Shown here: positions 24,281-33,048 of the stretch, piece by piece | How the letters are laid out: the number at the start of each line of letters is the position of its first letter | Numbering within the stretch: the stretch's first letter is position 1 | NCBI RefSeq assembly: GCF_012641265.1 | Contig: NZ_JABAHZ010000001.1 | Coordinates: 124,001-188,000 of the forward strand | DNA from: Chitinophaga eiseniae | Lineage (GTDB): Bacteria > Bacteroidota > Bacteroidia > Chitinophagales > Chitinophagaceae | Length of the DNA stretch: 64,000 bases | Reading direction: 5' to 3' | Translations under genes and position numbers: made by a program | The notes under the pieces: generated by a model | The model's database searches: none | Told to the model about the DNA's origin: nothing | Seen by the model: only the letters and a program-made list of their open reading frames with translations

Positions 24281-25003
24281 ATGGCAAATACATTTTTCCA
24301 GTTTAAACAATTTACCGTTCACCAGGAGCACTGCGCCATGAAGGTGTGTACAGATGCCTGTATACAAGGAGCTTTTACGGCGCAGTACCTGGCGAACCAA
24401 CTAATAACGGTACCGGCTATACTGGATTTAGGCGCTGGTACCGGTTTGTTGAGCCTGATGCTGGCGCAGCATAGCCTGGCAGCCATTACCGCCGTGGAAC
24501 TCGATCCCGGCGCAGCGCAGCAGGCTACCGCTAATTTTGCGGCTTCGCCCTGGGCGGACCGGTTAACCCTAACGCAACAGGATATACGAAAAATGAAACC
24601 TGGCGGAGGCTATGATTTTATTATCAGCAATCCGCCATTTTATGAAAGTGCATTGAAGAGTGGTCATGCCCAAAAAGACCAGGCGATGCATGCTACCAAT
24701 CTTACTTACAGTGATCTGCTAACAGCGATCGACCGGCAGCTGTCGCCGGAAGGCGAGGTATCTGTGTTGTTGCCCTATGCTGTATTTGACACCTTCCGGG
24801 AGCTGGCGTTGACAGCCGGATTGCATTTGCGCGAGGTGTTATATATCCGGCAGAGTGTGAATCATGGTTATTTCCGGGCCGTAGGCATTTTTGGAAGAGC
24901 GGCAGCAGATACTGCGGTAACGGAAATGGCAGTGTATGATGCCGCGAAGACGTATACACCGGAGTTTAAGGCGTTATTGCAGCCTTATTATCTGTATTTA
25001 TAG
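24281..25003 (+). CDS. trmN: tRNA1(Val) (adenine37-N6)-methyltransferase (TrmN6/YfiC family)
   Basis: A 240-residue class I SAM methyltransferase. The SAM loop LDLGAGTGLLSLML is at about residues 48-61, an acidic strand end AVELDPGA follows, and the N6-adenine catalytic motif NPPFY is at about 118-122 (FIISNPPFYES). This motif and the opening FQFKQFTVHQEHCAMKVCTD match the YfiC branch, which methylates A37 of tRNA1(Val). The start is 2 nt after the fucosidase stop, so it is translated from the same message, an odd functional pairing. The call is strong for the family and good for the substrate. Confidence 0.9.
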   Translation: MANTFFQFKQFTVHQEHCAMKVCTDACIQGAFTAQYLANQLITVPAILDLGAGTGLLSLMLAQHSLAAITAVELDPGAAQQATANFAASPWADRLTLTQQDIRKMKPGGGYDFIISNPPFYESALKSGHAQKDQAMHATNLTYSDLLTAIDRQLSPEGEVSVLLPYAVFDTFRELALTAGLHLREVLYIRQSVNHGYFRAVGIFGRAAADTAVTEMAVYDAAKTYTPEFKALLQPYYLYL

Positions 25004-25110
25004 TTTATCTTTCCTCATCCCACTAAAGCTTCGGGACGAAGGGTATATTACCTTCCGTAGAATTACGCTGGCGGCATACCCTCCACTTACGTACTTCTAC
25101 TGAATTTTTA

Positions 25111-25118
25111 ATTTTGGT
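25111..25118 (+). promoter_or_regulatory. Possible -7 element of the giant-protein gene
   Basis: TAATTTTG matches TAnnTTTG exactly within the 272-bp gap before 25276. It predicts a leader of about 150 nt. I see no riboswitch-like structure in that leader. Confidence 0.3.
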
Positions 25119-25275
25119 CGCTGAAAAGTTTGCTACCATTCACTAAACAATTAATTTTATTCCTTCATTACATAAACCCTTTAACACCAGTATATCGAAA
25201 CCCCAGTTAATAACAATGCTTATACGTACATAGCAACCCCAATACACATATTCATAACCCCAAATTGAAAAATCA

Positions 25276-28200
25276 ATGTTAACACTCCAAAAGTCGTTCC
25301 GCTACGCTGCGGACCCTGCTAAGCTGCCGTTTAGTAAAGTTCCCATTAACGTCGGCTATCCTGTATTCTCATTCAAGACTGGTGATACCAGTGGTCAGGT
25401 TACCCGGGAAAAATCAGGCAATGCCACTATTAGCTTTTCACAAGAGGTAAGTGCCACCACCTATTTTAGTGCGCTTCCGGAAGGCAGTATGTTCAGTACT
25501 GCCTATGATTTGCTGGCCAGGTTTTTCCAGCTTCATTTTAGTTCGTCGTCCATTACAGGCGTCACTTTAAATGACATCTCCGTCAGCCTGCAGGTAACCT
25601 ATGGTGGTACCGGTAATGCTGCAGATGGCACTGTACTGGAAGGCATCTATTTTCTGAAAGACCTTGCTCCGGCACAACGATCGCTGCGACTGTTAAATGC
25701 AAATGCCGCCGACGGAAATGCGGAGATTTACATTAACAAGAACCTTTACCTAATCAACAAATCAGTGTACCTGAAATTCCTGGAGAAATTTGGAAATATT
25801 TCCCCCGACCAGGAAGGATTTTACCTGCTGTATGTGATTAACCAGCTGGCAGATCTCAGCGGACAAGCGCCTGTACTGCGCACAGATATCGATGATGCGC
25901 TGAAAACAAAGATAGCCGGCATATTGGGTGCGTTGGGTGTGCAGGAAACAAACATTAAACCGGTGATCGATTACACGATTGCCAACTTCGCACAACTGTT
26001 CGATTTTTCATTGCTGATGCCGGAGCTGAAAACAGTGGATATCAGCGGTAATTTTGAAGTAGTCAGTACCGACAATACAGATGTAGGGTTTACAGACCTG
26101 CTGCTCTTTGATCTGTCGGTGGAATATGCTTCTCATGTTGCTGATAACACCTCCCTGATGCAGATCCTGCATTTCGACTGGATGGCGCATAAAACAGATT
26201 TCCACAGTGGTAAAATCAAGTTCTCCTTTACCCAGGATAATCCGCTGTTGCAGAGCAATGTAGATGGCGTGATCTCCGTAAAAGTGAAGAATTTCGATAA
26301 AACAATTATCTGGTCAAAAGATTACCGGGTAGACGATGCCGCATTGGGCAGCCTCGCTATTTCAGTTCCGCTGCAACGCCCCAACGTAATTACCTCGGGC
26401 GATAAAAGCGGCAGTAAAGATGAAAACAAGCGCCTGAGAGGACAGCTGGTAGAACTAAGTAAGCAATGCGACCTGAAAGGAGTTACCGTACTGGTACAGG
26501 CGAAGAAAGCCGACGATCAGCCCTGGCAGATAGTAGGTGCCGCCGATGCAGATAGCGCCGGTAATTTTTCCATGGCCTATCCTTTCGGTGTGTATATCGC
26601 GGCGCAGGCGTTGGTGTCGCTGACGCCGCAAAGCCCGGTAACAATCGCCACAGATCCGGCCTCTAAAAATAACCAGTCCATTTCCGCAGACTTCCTGTAC
26701 CTGCTGGTAAACGGGGCTGATTGTACCACAACTGGCGACAGTCATGGTGATGATGACTGCGCGTGTCATTCCGTAAAGAAATCAGGACGGCTACCTGGCC
26801 AGGAAGACCTGATCAACTCCGACCAGTATTCCCAGGACATTGGCGGTTCCTGTGTGAACCTGTCGACCCCCAACCGCACCTTAAGAGAATATAATTACCA
26901 GGCGATCGTGCGCACCTCCGATCCGGACGTATCCAATTATACGCTGCGTAAGCTGGAGAATGGCACCTTTGAACTGGTAGGTGATAATAAGAAGATCAAG
27001 CGTGCAGCAGTAGACCTGGACAACCCGGTAAGATGGCAGGATGCCCCGGATGCCGGAGACAATCTTTCTTTTTACCAGTCTGTTACCGTAGCTACCGGTC
27101 ATATTCTGCATTATAAATCGGAGTTTAAAGCAGATGGATATTCCATGGGAGATCTCCTGTATTCCCTGGCGCTGGCCCCCGGGCAGAAAAAACAGATGGT
27201 AGTAATTGACGCCACGCACTCACTGTTAGGCGCCGAAAATCAATCTATCACACAAGGGGAAAGCCTGGCGGCTAACCTGCTGAATGACCGCTCTATCACC
27301 GATCAGCTGGGAGGCAATATCAACGAAGCCTTACAGGGCAGTAGCTCTGCTTCTACGAGTGGTGTCAGCGCCGGTTTAGGCGTTGGCGTTAGCTATGGCG
27401 GCATAGGCGCTTCCCTGGGCGTTGCCGGCGGTTATTCCAATTCCAATTCCAATGCGTCGCAAAATAGCTCCCGCAATGTGTCGCAATTCTTCGGGGAAAG
27501 GCTGCGCCAGTCTATTATGCAGAATGCAGAAAGCTACCGGAGGTTGAATGCCTCTGTGGTGAGTTCTGTACAGGAAGGGCAAACATATGGCGCTACTGCC
27601 GATGTAGTGGCCAATCATAACCACTGCCACGCGCTGACGATGATGTATTTTGAAGTATTACGGCATTTTGCCATCTACCAGGAGCTGGTGAATGTAGAAG
27701 AATGTGTGTTTGTTCCGCTGCTGATGACCAATTTTACGACCGATAATATCTTCAAATGGTCTGATATCCTGGCAAAGAACCTGTTGCCCATGTCTTCCAA
27801 CACGTACCTGAAGCCATTCAGCTTTTTCTACGGAAGGCCGCAACATCCATTGCTGAAGGCATTTGATGCCAATGAAAGGATCAAAACGAACTACGCGCAC
27901 GTAGATTACCCGACAGGATCTTACGACCAGGAGCCCATCAGCTTTGTAAAAGGAGATATTAATATCCGCACAAATCTGCAAAGGCCTAAAACCAAATACG
28001 ACCGCATCAAGTCCTTGCCTATTATCACCAAAACGGTAACGAAAGAAGTAACCGACGCGCGCAGTATAGCTAAAAGCGCTATGCTGGGTGTTATGACCGG
28101 TGGCTTATCCTTTCTCTTTGGCTCTGATGGCTCCCATACAGAAACAGAAGAAATACTGGCGAAAGAAAAGATCTTCGATTCTTTCATGCAACTGGATGCA

Positions 28201-31200
28201 AACTACGAATATGTGCCGCCGGCAAAATGTATCCGGGTCGTAAATTTCGAGGCCTTTAGCATTAAATTCTCCGGTATCAACATCACTATTTCCCCCGTAG
28301 ATTTTTTCCAGAACGGCATCGTAGATAAGAAGCTGTGGGACGCTTATGCTTCCATCCTGGGGTATAATAATACACTGGAAATGCTGGACTACTATTTCAA
28401 AGGCAGGCTCATATCCGAATGGGACGATATCTATTACAATGATATTGCACCGGTGGTTTTTGATAAGATCGTAGATAGCATCCGCCTGGAATATATCGGC
28501 ACTGATATGACCAGCACATCCCGGTACAAGGGCGGTGAGCGTGTGATGCGTATTAATTTTGAAGGCACTACCAGCAAACGCCGGGTCGATTTTCCATTGA
28601 CCATGAAAATGTTCTGCAACAGCCCGGTGGTAAAAACCTTAAAAGACCTGGTAACACTTACCGTGGAAAATGTGCGTATTGCCTATTCTACGCCTCACTT
28701 TAATGGATTGTTATACAGCGGCAGTGTTGGCGACGACCTGCTTGATGATACCCTGCTTTATATTCCTGAAAATGCGGACGAGAAAAAAGATCCCCGTAAA
28801 GAAGACCGCTACCTGGTGCAGAAGCTGATAGAACATCTCAACAGTAACCTGGAGCATTATAATAAAGCACTGTGGTATAACCTGGATGCAGACAGAAGGT
28901 TTATGTTGTTGGATGGTTTCAACATCCAGATCTTTAATGATTTCGGCATACCGGTAGGTTTCAGAAGCCTGGCATCGGTAGTCAAAAATCAGCTGATCAG
29001 TATTGTGGGGAATTCCCTTGTACTGCCCGTTGCGCCAGGCTATAAAGTGAGCCAGTCTTTCATCACAGAAAAAACCGGCGATGGTGTAGAGCAGGAAATA
29101 ACCCTGTTGGATCATTATCAGCCCATTACGCCCGTGCCTCCTTACCGCATCAGCATTCCTACCAGGGGTGTGTTTATGGAAGCGGTACAAGGCGCCTGCG
29201 ATGCTTGTGAGAAGGTGAAAGAAAACTCTTCACAGGATTGGAATAAGTTCCCAACGGATGAGCCATCACAAATTAATCCGATTACCCCACCAGTACCTAC
29301 TGTTACCGACTGGAAAGCAGCATTCAAGGATTTTGCTACGCCTATCGTAAATATCCAGAATGCACCGGCAACACCGGAACCAGGTGCTGGTCTGGCAGGT
29401 ATAACAGAACTGTTGGGCAAGGCAGGCATCTTTAAGGATATTACCGGCCTGGATGCTAACCAGCAGAATGCTATTAAAACCTATCTTTCCAACCAGGAAA
29501 ATGCGAAAGCATTTGCAGAAATGGCGAAGAGCATGGCTATGCAGGGTCACAATACCGATAACTCTTCCAAGATCATGGATACCCTGAAAAATGCCAAAGA
29601 TACAGGCGCTATCAGCAATGAAGATTACGGTAAGCTGGTGAAAGAACACCTGCAACAGCAGATCGATGGCGGTGCTACCAAGAAAGCAGAACTGGAAAAA
29701 GAAAAAGCTACGCAGAAACCTACCTTAACAGATGCTGCTGTAAAAGCTGCAGACCAGGGCAAGGATGTGAAAGCACAGAAAACGGATCCGGAAGGTAATA
29801 TAGAATCCGTAGAAATCAGCAGCGGTGGCAAGAATGGTACCGTGCTGGCGGCTGTAGAAGGCGTTGTTCCCAAACTGCTGCAGGATAACAACCTTGCCTG
29901 TTGGGCTACTGCTGCTACGATGATGGTCAGCTGGAAGATGAAGAAACCAATGACAGTTCCAACCGTACTGGCACTGGCCGGCGATGAATATGTTGATAAA
30001 TTCATGAACAAGCAGGGCCTGAAGTCTAGTGAGAAAGAGGCATTTATCGGTAAACTGGGTATGGTAGGAGAGCCTCCTGCAGATTATCCATTGCAACAGT
30101 ATATCGACTGGATGAAGACTTATGGTCCGCTGTGGATTACTACCGATGCCAGTGTTGCCACTGGTATGTTCTCGCCTCATGCCCGTATCCTCACCAGGAT
30201 TGAGGGCACCGGTAACCCGAACGGAACAGGTACTTACTTTATTTTCAACGATCCTGCCACCGGCTCAGAAAAATCACAGAGCTTCCTCGAATTCATCGCG
30301 GCATTTGAACAGATGGTAACGGATAATAAATCTGATAACCTGTTTGTACAGGTGGTACACTTCAAAGACAAAATTGATGATAGTTCCGAAGGGTACCAGA
30401 TAGAAGGTCCGTGGAATATTAATAACCCTGTGCATGAAAATGTGACACTGGCAGCGTTGATCAAATCATCTGTTGGCGTTCCTACCACCACCAAAGTGGG
30501 CAGCGATCAGGCCGTGAATGAATTCTTCCGCGGCGTAATATGGAATGATGACCCGGCTATCCTGTTGTTTGATGAGAACAAGTATGACAACTGGGATTTC
30601 TCCAGCGGCATTATGTGGAAGAACAAGTTTGACACTGCCGGCAAGGCCAGTGCCAATGATCTGAAAAACCTTACCGGCAGATCCCACTACTGGGACATGC
30701 AGTTCCTGCACGGTATGGCAGCGGCGATAGGAGAGGATCCTAAAGATACGCAGGCCAAAGTTTTGCTGTGGGCGGAATTCATGTATAAACTGTCTATCAA
30801 TGAAGGAATCATGGATACGGATACGTTGAAATCGGTGCCAGTCACCAGTAAGTTCGGTAGTACCACCTACTCCGTAAATTCGTTCTTTACGGCGGCTTCC
30901 GATCCACTGGAAACAGATACTATTAATACGTTGCTTAACCGCAATACAAAATGTGTATTCCTCAACAACTCCAGGAGGGCTATCGGATCCCTGATGCACC
31001 TGATCCAGGATTCCTTTGCCAAAGGGCATGTAAGAAGGGCACTGAAGAACCCCGGTGATCTTAAGCCAGGCACTACTGACCAATTCCAGCCTGGAAAATT
31101 CGGAGATTACGGAGACATCCAGAACTTCCATTGCTACAAAGGACAGAATCATGATGACCATGATAAATACGATAAGTATGATACCAGTCTTTTAGATACC

Positions 31201-31377
31201 AGCAAACTGGAAACCTTTAATGGATTGATCGGTGCGAGAAACGCGATCGATTTTTGTACCAGGTTGCTTAATTTTTGGAAAGCCAGAACACCGTATGCGA
31301 ATGGCCCTAAAGTGATGTTTGAAAATGAAATATTCAAGCTCGCTCCCGGAGCTACTCCTGCGGATGCCACTGTGTAA
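25276..31377 (+). CDS. Giant 2033-residue protein with C39/papain-like protease and zinc phospholipase-C-like domains
   Basis: One uninterrupted frame of 2033 codons with no signal peptide and no T9SS-type C-terminal domain. I do not recognise residues 1-1330. They include beta-rich stretches, a Cys/His cluster (C483, H490, C495, C497, H498), a Gly/Ser/Ala/Asn-rich segment (688-735), a hydrophobic Gly-rich stretch (934-949) and a CxxC (1308-1311). A charged helical linker spans about 1380-1510. A papain-fold peptidase follows, with oxyanion Q1536, nucleophile C1542 in the CWATA context, H1635 and N1658/D1659. The C-terminal part (about 1780-2000) is His/Asp-rich: H1804, D1807, H1812, then H1908-x3-D1912-x5-H1918, then H1952, H1959 and H1962. 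The H-x3-D-x5-H spacing equals that of zinc ligands in Bacillus phospholipase C, as I recall them. A toxin or injected-effector role is an inference. Confidence 0.75.
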   Translation: MLTLQKSFRYAADPAKLPFSKVPINVGYPVFSFKTGDTSGQVTREKSGNATISFSQEVSATTYFSALPEGSMFSTAYDLLARFFQLHFSSSSITGVTLNDISVSLQVTYGGTGNAADGTVLEGIYFLKDLAPAQRSLRLLNANAADGNAEIYINKNLYLINKSVYLKFLEKFGNISPDQEGFYLLYVINQLADLSGQAPVLRTDIDDALKTKIAGILGALGVQETNIKPVIDYTIANFAQLFDFSLLMPELKTVDISGNFEVVSTDNTDVGFTDLLLFDLSVEYASHVADNTSLMQILHFDWMAHKTDFHSGKIKFSFTQDNPLLQSNVDGVISVKVKNFDKTIIWSKDYRVDDAALGSLAISVPLQRPNVITSGDKSGSKDENKRLRGQLVELSKQCDLKGVTVLVQAKKADDQPWQIVGAADADSAGNFSMAYPFGVYIAAQALVSLTPQSPVTIATDPASKNNQSISADFLYLLVNGADCTTTGDSHGDDDCACHSVKKSGRLPGQEDLINSDQYSQDIGGSCVNLSTPNRTLREYNYQAIVRTSDPDVSNYTLRKLENGTFELVGDNKKIKRAAVDLDNPVRWQDAPDAGDNLSFYQSVTVATGHILHYKSEFKADGYSMGDLLYSLALAPGQKKQMVVIDATHSLLGAENQSITQGESLAANLLNDRSITDQLGGNINEALQGSSSASTSGVSAGLGVGVSYGGIGASLGVAGGYSNSNSNASQNSSRNVSQFFGERLRQSIMQNAESYRRLNASVVSSVQEGQTYGATADVVANHNHCHALTMMYFEVLRHFAIYQELVNVEECVFVPLLMTNFTTDNIFKWSDILAKNLLPMSSNTYLKPFSFFYGRPQHPLLKAFDANERIKTNYAHVDYPTGSYDQEPISFVKGDINIRTNLQRPKTKYDRIKSLPIITKTVTKEVTDARSIAKSAMLGVMTGGLSFLFGSDGSHTETEEILAKEKIFDSFMQLDANYEYVPPAKCIRVVNFEAFSIKFSGINITISPVDFFQNGIVDKKLWDAYASILGYNNTLEMLDYYFKGRLISEWDDIYYNDIAPVVFDKIVDSIRLEYIGTDMTSTSRYKGGERVMRINFEGTTSKRRVDFPLTMKMFCNSPVVKTLKDLVTLTVENVRIAYSTPHFNGLLYSGSVGDDLLDDTLLYIPENADEKKDPRKEDRYLVQKLIEHLNSNLEHYNKALWYNLDADRRFMLLDGFNIQIFNDFGIPVGFRSLASVVKNQLISIVGNSLVLPVAPGYKVSQSFITEKTGDGVEQEITLLDHYQPITPVPPYRISIPTRGVFMEAVQGACDACEKVKENSSQDWNKFPTDEPSQINPITPPVPTVTDWKAAFKDFATPIVNIQNAPATPEPGAGLAGITELLGKAGIFKDITGLDANQQNAIKTYLSNQENAKAFAEMAKSMAMQGHNTDNSSKIMDTLKNAKDTGAISNEDYGKLVKEHLQQQIDGGATKKAELEKEKATQKPTLTDAAVKAADQGKDVKAQKTDPEGNIESVEISSGGKNGTVLAAVEGVVPKLLQDNNLACWATAATMMVSWKMKKPMTVPTVLALAGDEYVDKFMNKQGLKSSEKEAFIGKLGMVGEPPADYPLQQYIDWMKTYGPLWITTDASVATGMFSPHARILTRIEGTGNPNGTGTYFIFNDPATGSEKSQSFLEFIAAFEQMVTDNKSDNLFVQVVHFKDKIDDSSEGYQIEGPWNINNPVHENVTLAALIKSSVGVPTTTKVGSDQAVNEFFRGVIWNDDPAILLFDENKYDNWDFSSGIMWKNKFDTAGKASANDLKNLTGRSHYWDMQFLHGMAAAIGEDPKDTQAKVLLWAEFMYKLSINEGIMDTDTLKSVPVTSKFGSTTYSVNSFFTAASDPLETDTINTLLNRNTKCVFLNNSRRAIGSLMHLIQDSFAKGHVRRALKNPGDLKPGTTDQFQPGKFGDYGDIQNFHCYKGQNHDDHDKYDKYDTSLLDTSKLETFNGLIGARNAIDFCTRLLNFWKARTPYANGPKVMFENEIFKLAPGATPADATV

Positions 31378-31399
31378 TATCAGTAGGTGTATTTTTAGT

Positions 31400-31436
31400 C
31401 CGGTTGAAAGCAGTGATGCTTTCAACCGGTTTTTTA
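31400..31436 (+). terminator. Rho-independent terminator after the giant-protein gene
   Basis: A perfect 13-bp stem (CCGGTTGAAAGCA at 31400-31412 with its complement at 31417-31429) with a GTGA loop is followed by six T residues. It separates the giant gene from the downstream membrane-protein pair. Confidence 0.95.
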
Positions 31437-31588
31437 TATGTCTGCACATACGGAGGAATGGATGATTTGTAAATAATAATTATTTCTAATTGTTTATAAA
31501 TCATATATTAAGATTCCCCGACTTTTTCCTGTTATAAAAAATTTTCATTTTATACCCGGATGGTTTATTTTAATAGAAAATTAACCCC

Positions 31589-32002
31589 ATGCAAGAGATC
31601 ACTGAGTATCACGACTTCATTGAAAGAATCGTCAAAAATGACCTTGACGAAATACAACAAACAATATTTAAAATAGACGGAGAGGAATTAATTGAGCAAA
31701 TGTTCCTTACGCAAAACCCTCGTCCTGTTATTGAAGGGAAACCGCAGGGACTTGAATATAGCGCTGCTCCGGAATTGATAGACACTGTAGTGAAAAGCGT
31801 TGTTGACCTGGGAGGATTGCTCATTTCTACCTTTACTTTATACCTGCAATTTAAAAAGTATAAAGACGACGAGGCTAAAGAAAAGAAGAAAGAGATGGAG
31901 CAACTATGGAAAGATGAACTGATAAGGAATAATGTAGAGGAAGCAGCTGCTGAACGCCTGGCAAGAAAATATGTAGCAGATTTTGAGAGATTGTTAAAAT
32001 AG
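31589..32002 (+). CDS. Small membrane-associated helical protein of unknown function
   Basis: A 137-residue protein without a recognisable family. The N-terminal 45 residues are acidic and helical (DFIERIVKNDLDEIQQTIFKI). One hydrophobic helix lies at about 70-88 (VVDLGGLLISTFTLYLQF). It runs directly into a strongly charged helix (KKYKDDEAKEKKKEMEQLWKDE) and an amphipathic tail. The layout is that of a one-pass or peripheral membrane protein with a cytoplasmic coiled coil. It precedes the M48 metalloprotease by 35 nt on the same strand, in DNA that looks more AT-rich than the flanks. A partner or regulator of that protease is a reasonable guess. Confidence 0.6.
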   Translation: MQEITEYHDFIERIVKNDLDEIQQTIFKIDGEELIEQMFLTQNPRPVIEGKPQGLEYSAAPELIDTVVKSVVDLGGLLISTFTLYLQFKKYKDDEAKEKKKEMEQLWKDELIRNNVEEAAAERLARKYVADFERLLK

Positions 32003-32037
32003 ATATTTTTCTATCTAACCCCTTATACCATTGTAAA

Positions 32038-33045
32038 ATGCAAACAGATAGCGCACTATCAGCCGATCAACATCTCCCTGTATCTATTGAATATAACTGG
32101 CAGCATATCAGGGAGCAATATCAGAAAGATGTAAAAAAGCACAGGAACGGCGATATATATAATATTGTTATGATTATACTGGCCCTGGCATTCGGTTTTT
32201 TTATCGCTCCACAAGTAATTGCCGTTTCGGAAGCGCAGCGTAGTATGAATGAACGGACGGAAAATCAACTATACTATACAAATCATATTACAGTATCAGG
32301 AGATGATAGTATTTTTAAGGATAATGATTTGGAAAATACGATCCAGGCGGCTACCTGGATAATGCTACTGGTGAGTGTTGCCAGCGGAGTATCATTGTTA
32401 TTGCTTTTCTATAATTCAAAAAAGTCCCGGCTCGATAAAGGGAATTACGTTTACCTGGAGAGGAGTGACTTTAAACCCATCTGGCAATTTATTGACGAGG
32501 CATTGCTGAAAATGGAGCTGGATCATTACAACGTCCAACTGTGCTATTTTAAGACCAATGCATTAGAAGCCCATGTATCTGTAAAAGACGAAACAATAAC
32601 GTTATATCTGAGCAGAGGATTGATTAATTTATTTTCCACCAACGTTTTGTATTTTAAATCCATCTTGTTTCATGAGCTGGGGCACGTGCTGCAAAAAGAT
32701 AAAAAGCTCTTACAGATTAGTAACAGGATATTTTGGTTTCCTGCCATATTATTTGTTATCGCATTCCTGATAAGTGCGTTTAATGGAAATTTTTTCAAAT
32801 CTTATGTGGGAATGTTCGGCATAATTTTTCTCAGCTTCTCCAGGCTTTTTTTAAAGAGACGAAATGCCGAAATGCTTGCTGATACAGCTGCTTTGGCTTA
32901 CCTGGAAAATACATCCATAAAGGACGTTATTCAAAAAATATTTACCCCAAAGATTTCTATTTGGTATCCAACTCAACAGGAACGTTTATTAAACATTGAA
33001 GGAAGGTTGGCAAAAAATAAGCTTGTAAGCACGGATGCCGAATAA
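32038..33045 (+). CDS. Integral-membrane M48-family metalloprotease
   Basis: A 335-residue zinc protease of the M48 (HtpX/Ste24/BlaR-like) clan. The HExxH site is H212-E213-L-G-H216. The third ligand lies in the E-x3-D motif E278/D282 (NAEMLADTAAL), as the family requires. Hydrophobic segments occur at about 42-62, 103-127, 232-248 and 254-270, so the active site faces the cytoplasm or the membrane surface. It lacks the TPR domain of BepA. HtpX-like enzymes degrade membrane proteins, and others activate partners by cleavage. It follows the small helical protein by 35 nt and ends 3 nt before the convergent DUF4249 gene. Lower GC than its neighbours may indicate acquisition. Confidence 0.85.
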   Translation: MQTDSALSADQHLPVSIEYNWQHIREQYQKDVKKHRNGDIYNIVMIILALAFGFFIAPQVIAVSEAQRSMNERTENQLYYTNHITVSGDDSIFKDNDLENTIQAATWIMLLVSVASGVSLLLLFYNSKKSRLDKGNYVYLERSDFKPIWQFIDEALLKMELDHYNVQLCYFKTNALEAHVSVKDETITLYLSRGLINLFSTNVLYFKSILFHELGHVLQKDKKLLQISNRIFWFPAILFVIAFLISAFNGNFFKSYVGMFGIIFLSFSRLFLKRRNAEMLADTAALAYLENTSIKDVIQKIFTPKISIWYPTQQERLLNIEGRLAKNKLVSTDAE

Positions 33046-33048
33046 CTA

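Noticed and set aside
25276-33045. Treating the giant protein, small membrane protein and M48 protease as one operon
   Set aside because: A perfect 13-bp terminator at 31400-31436 separates the giant gene from the pair. A functional link remains possible but is not shown.
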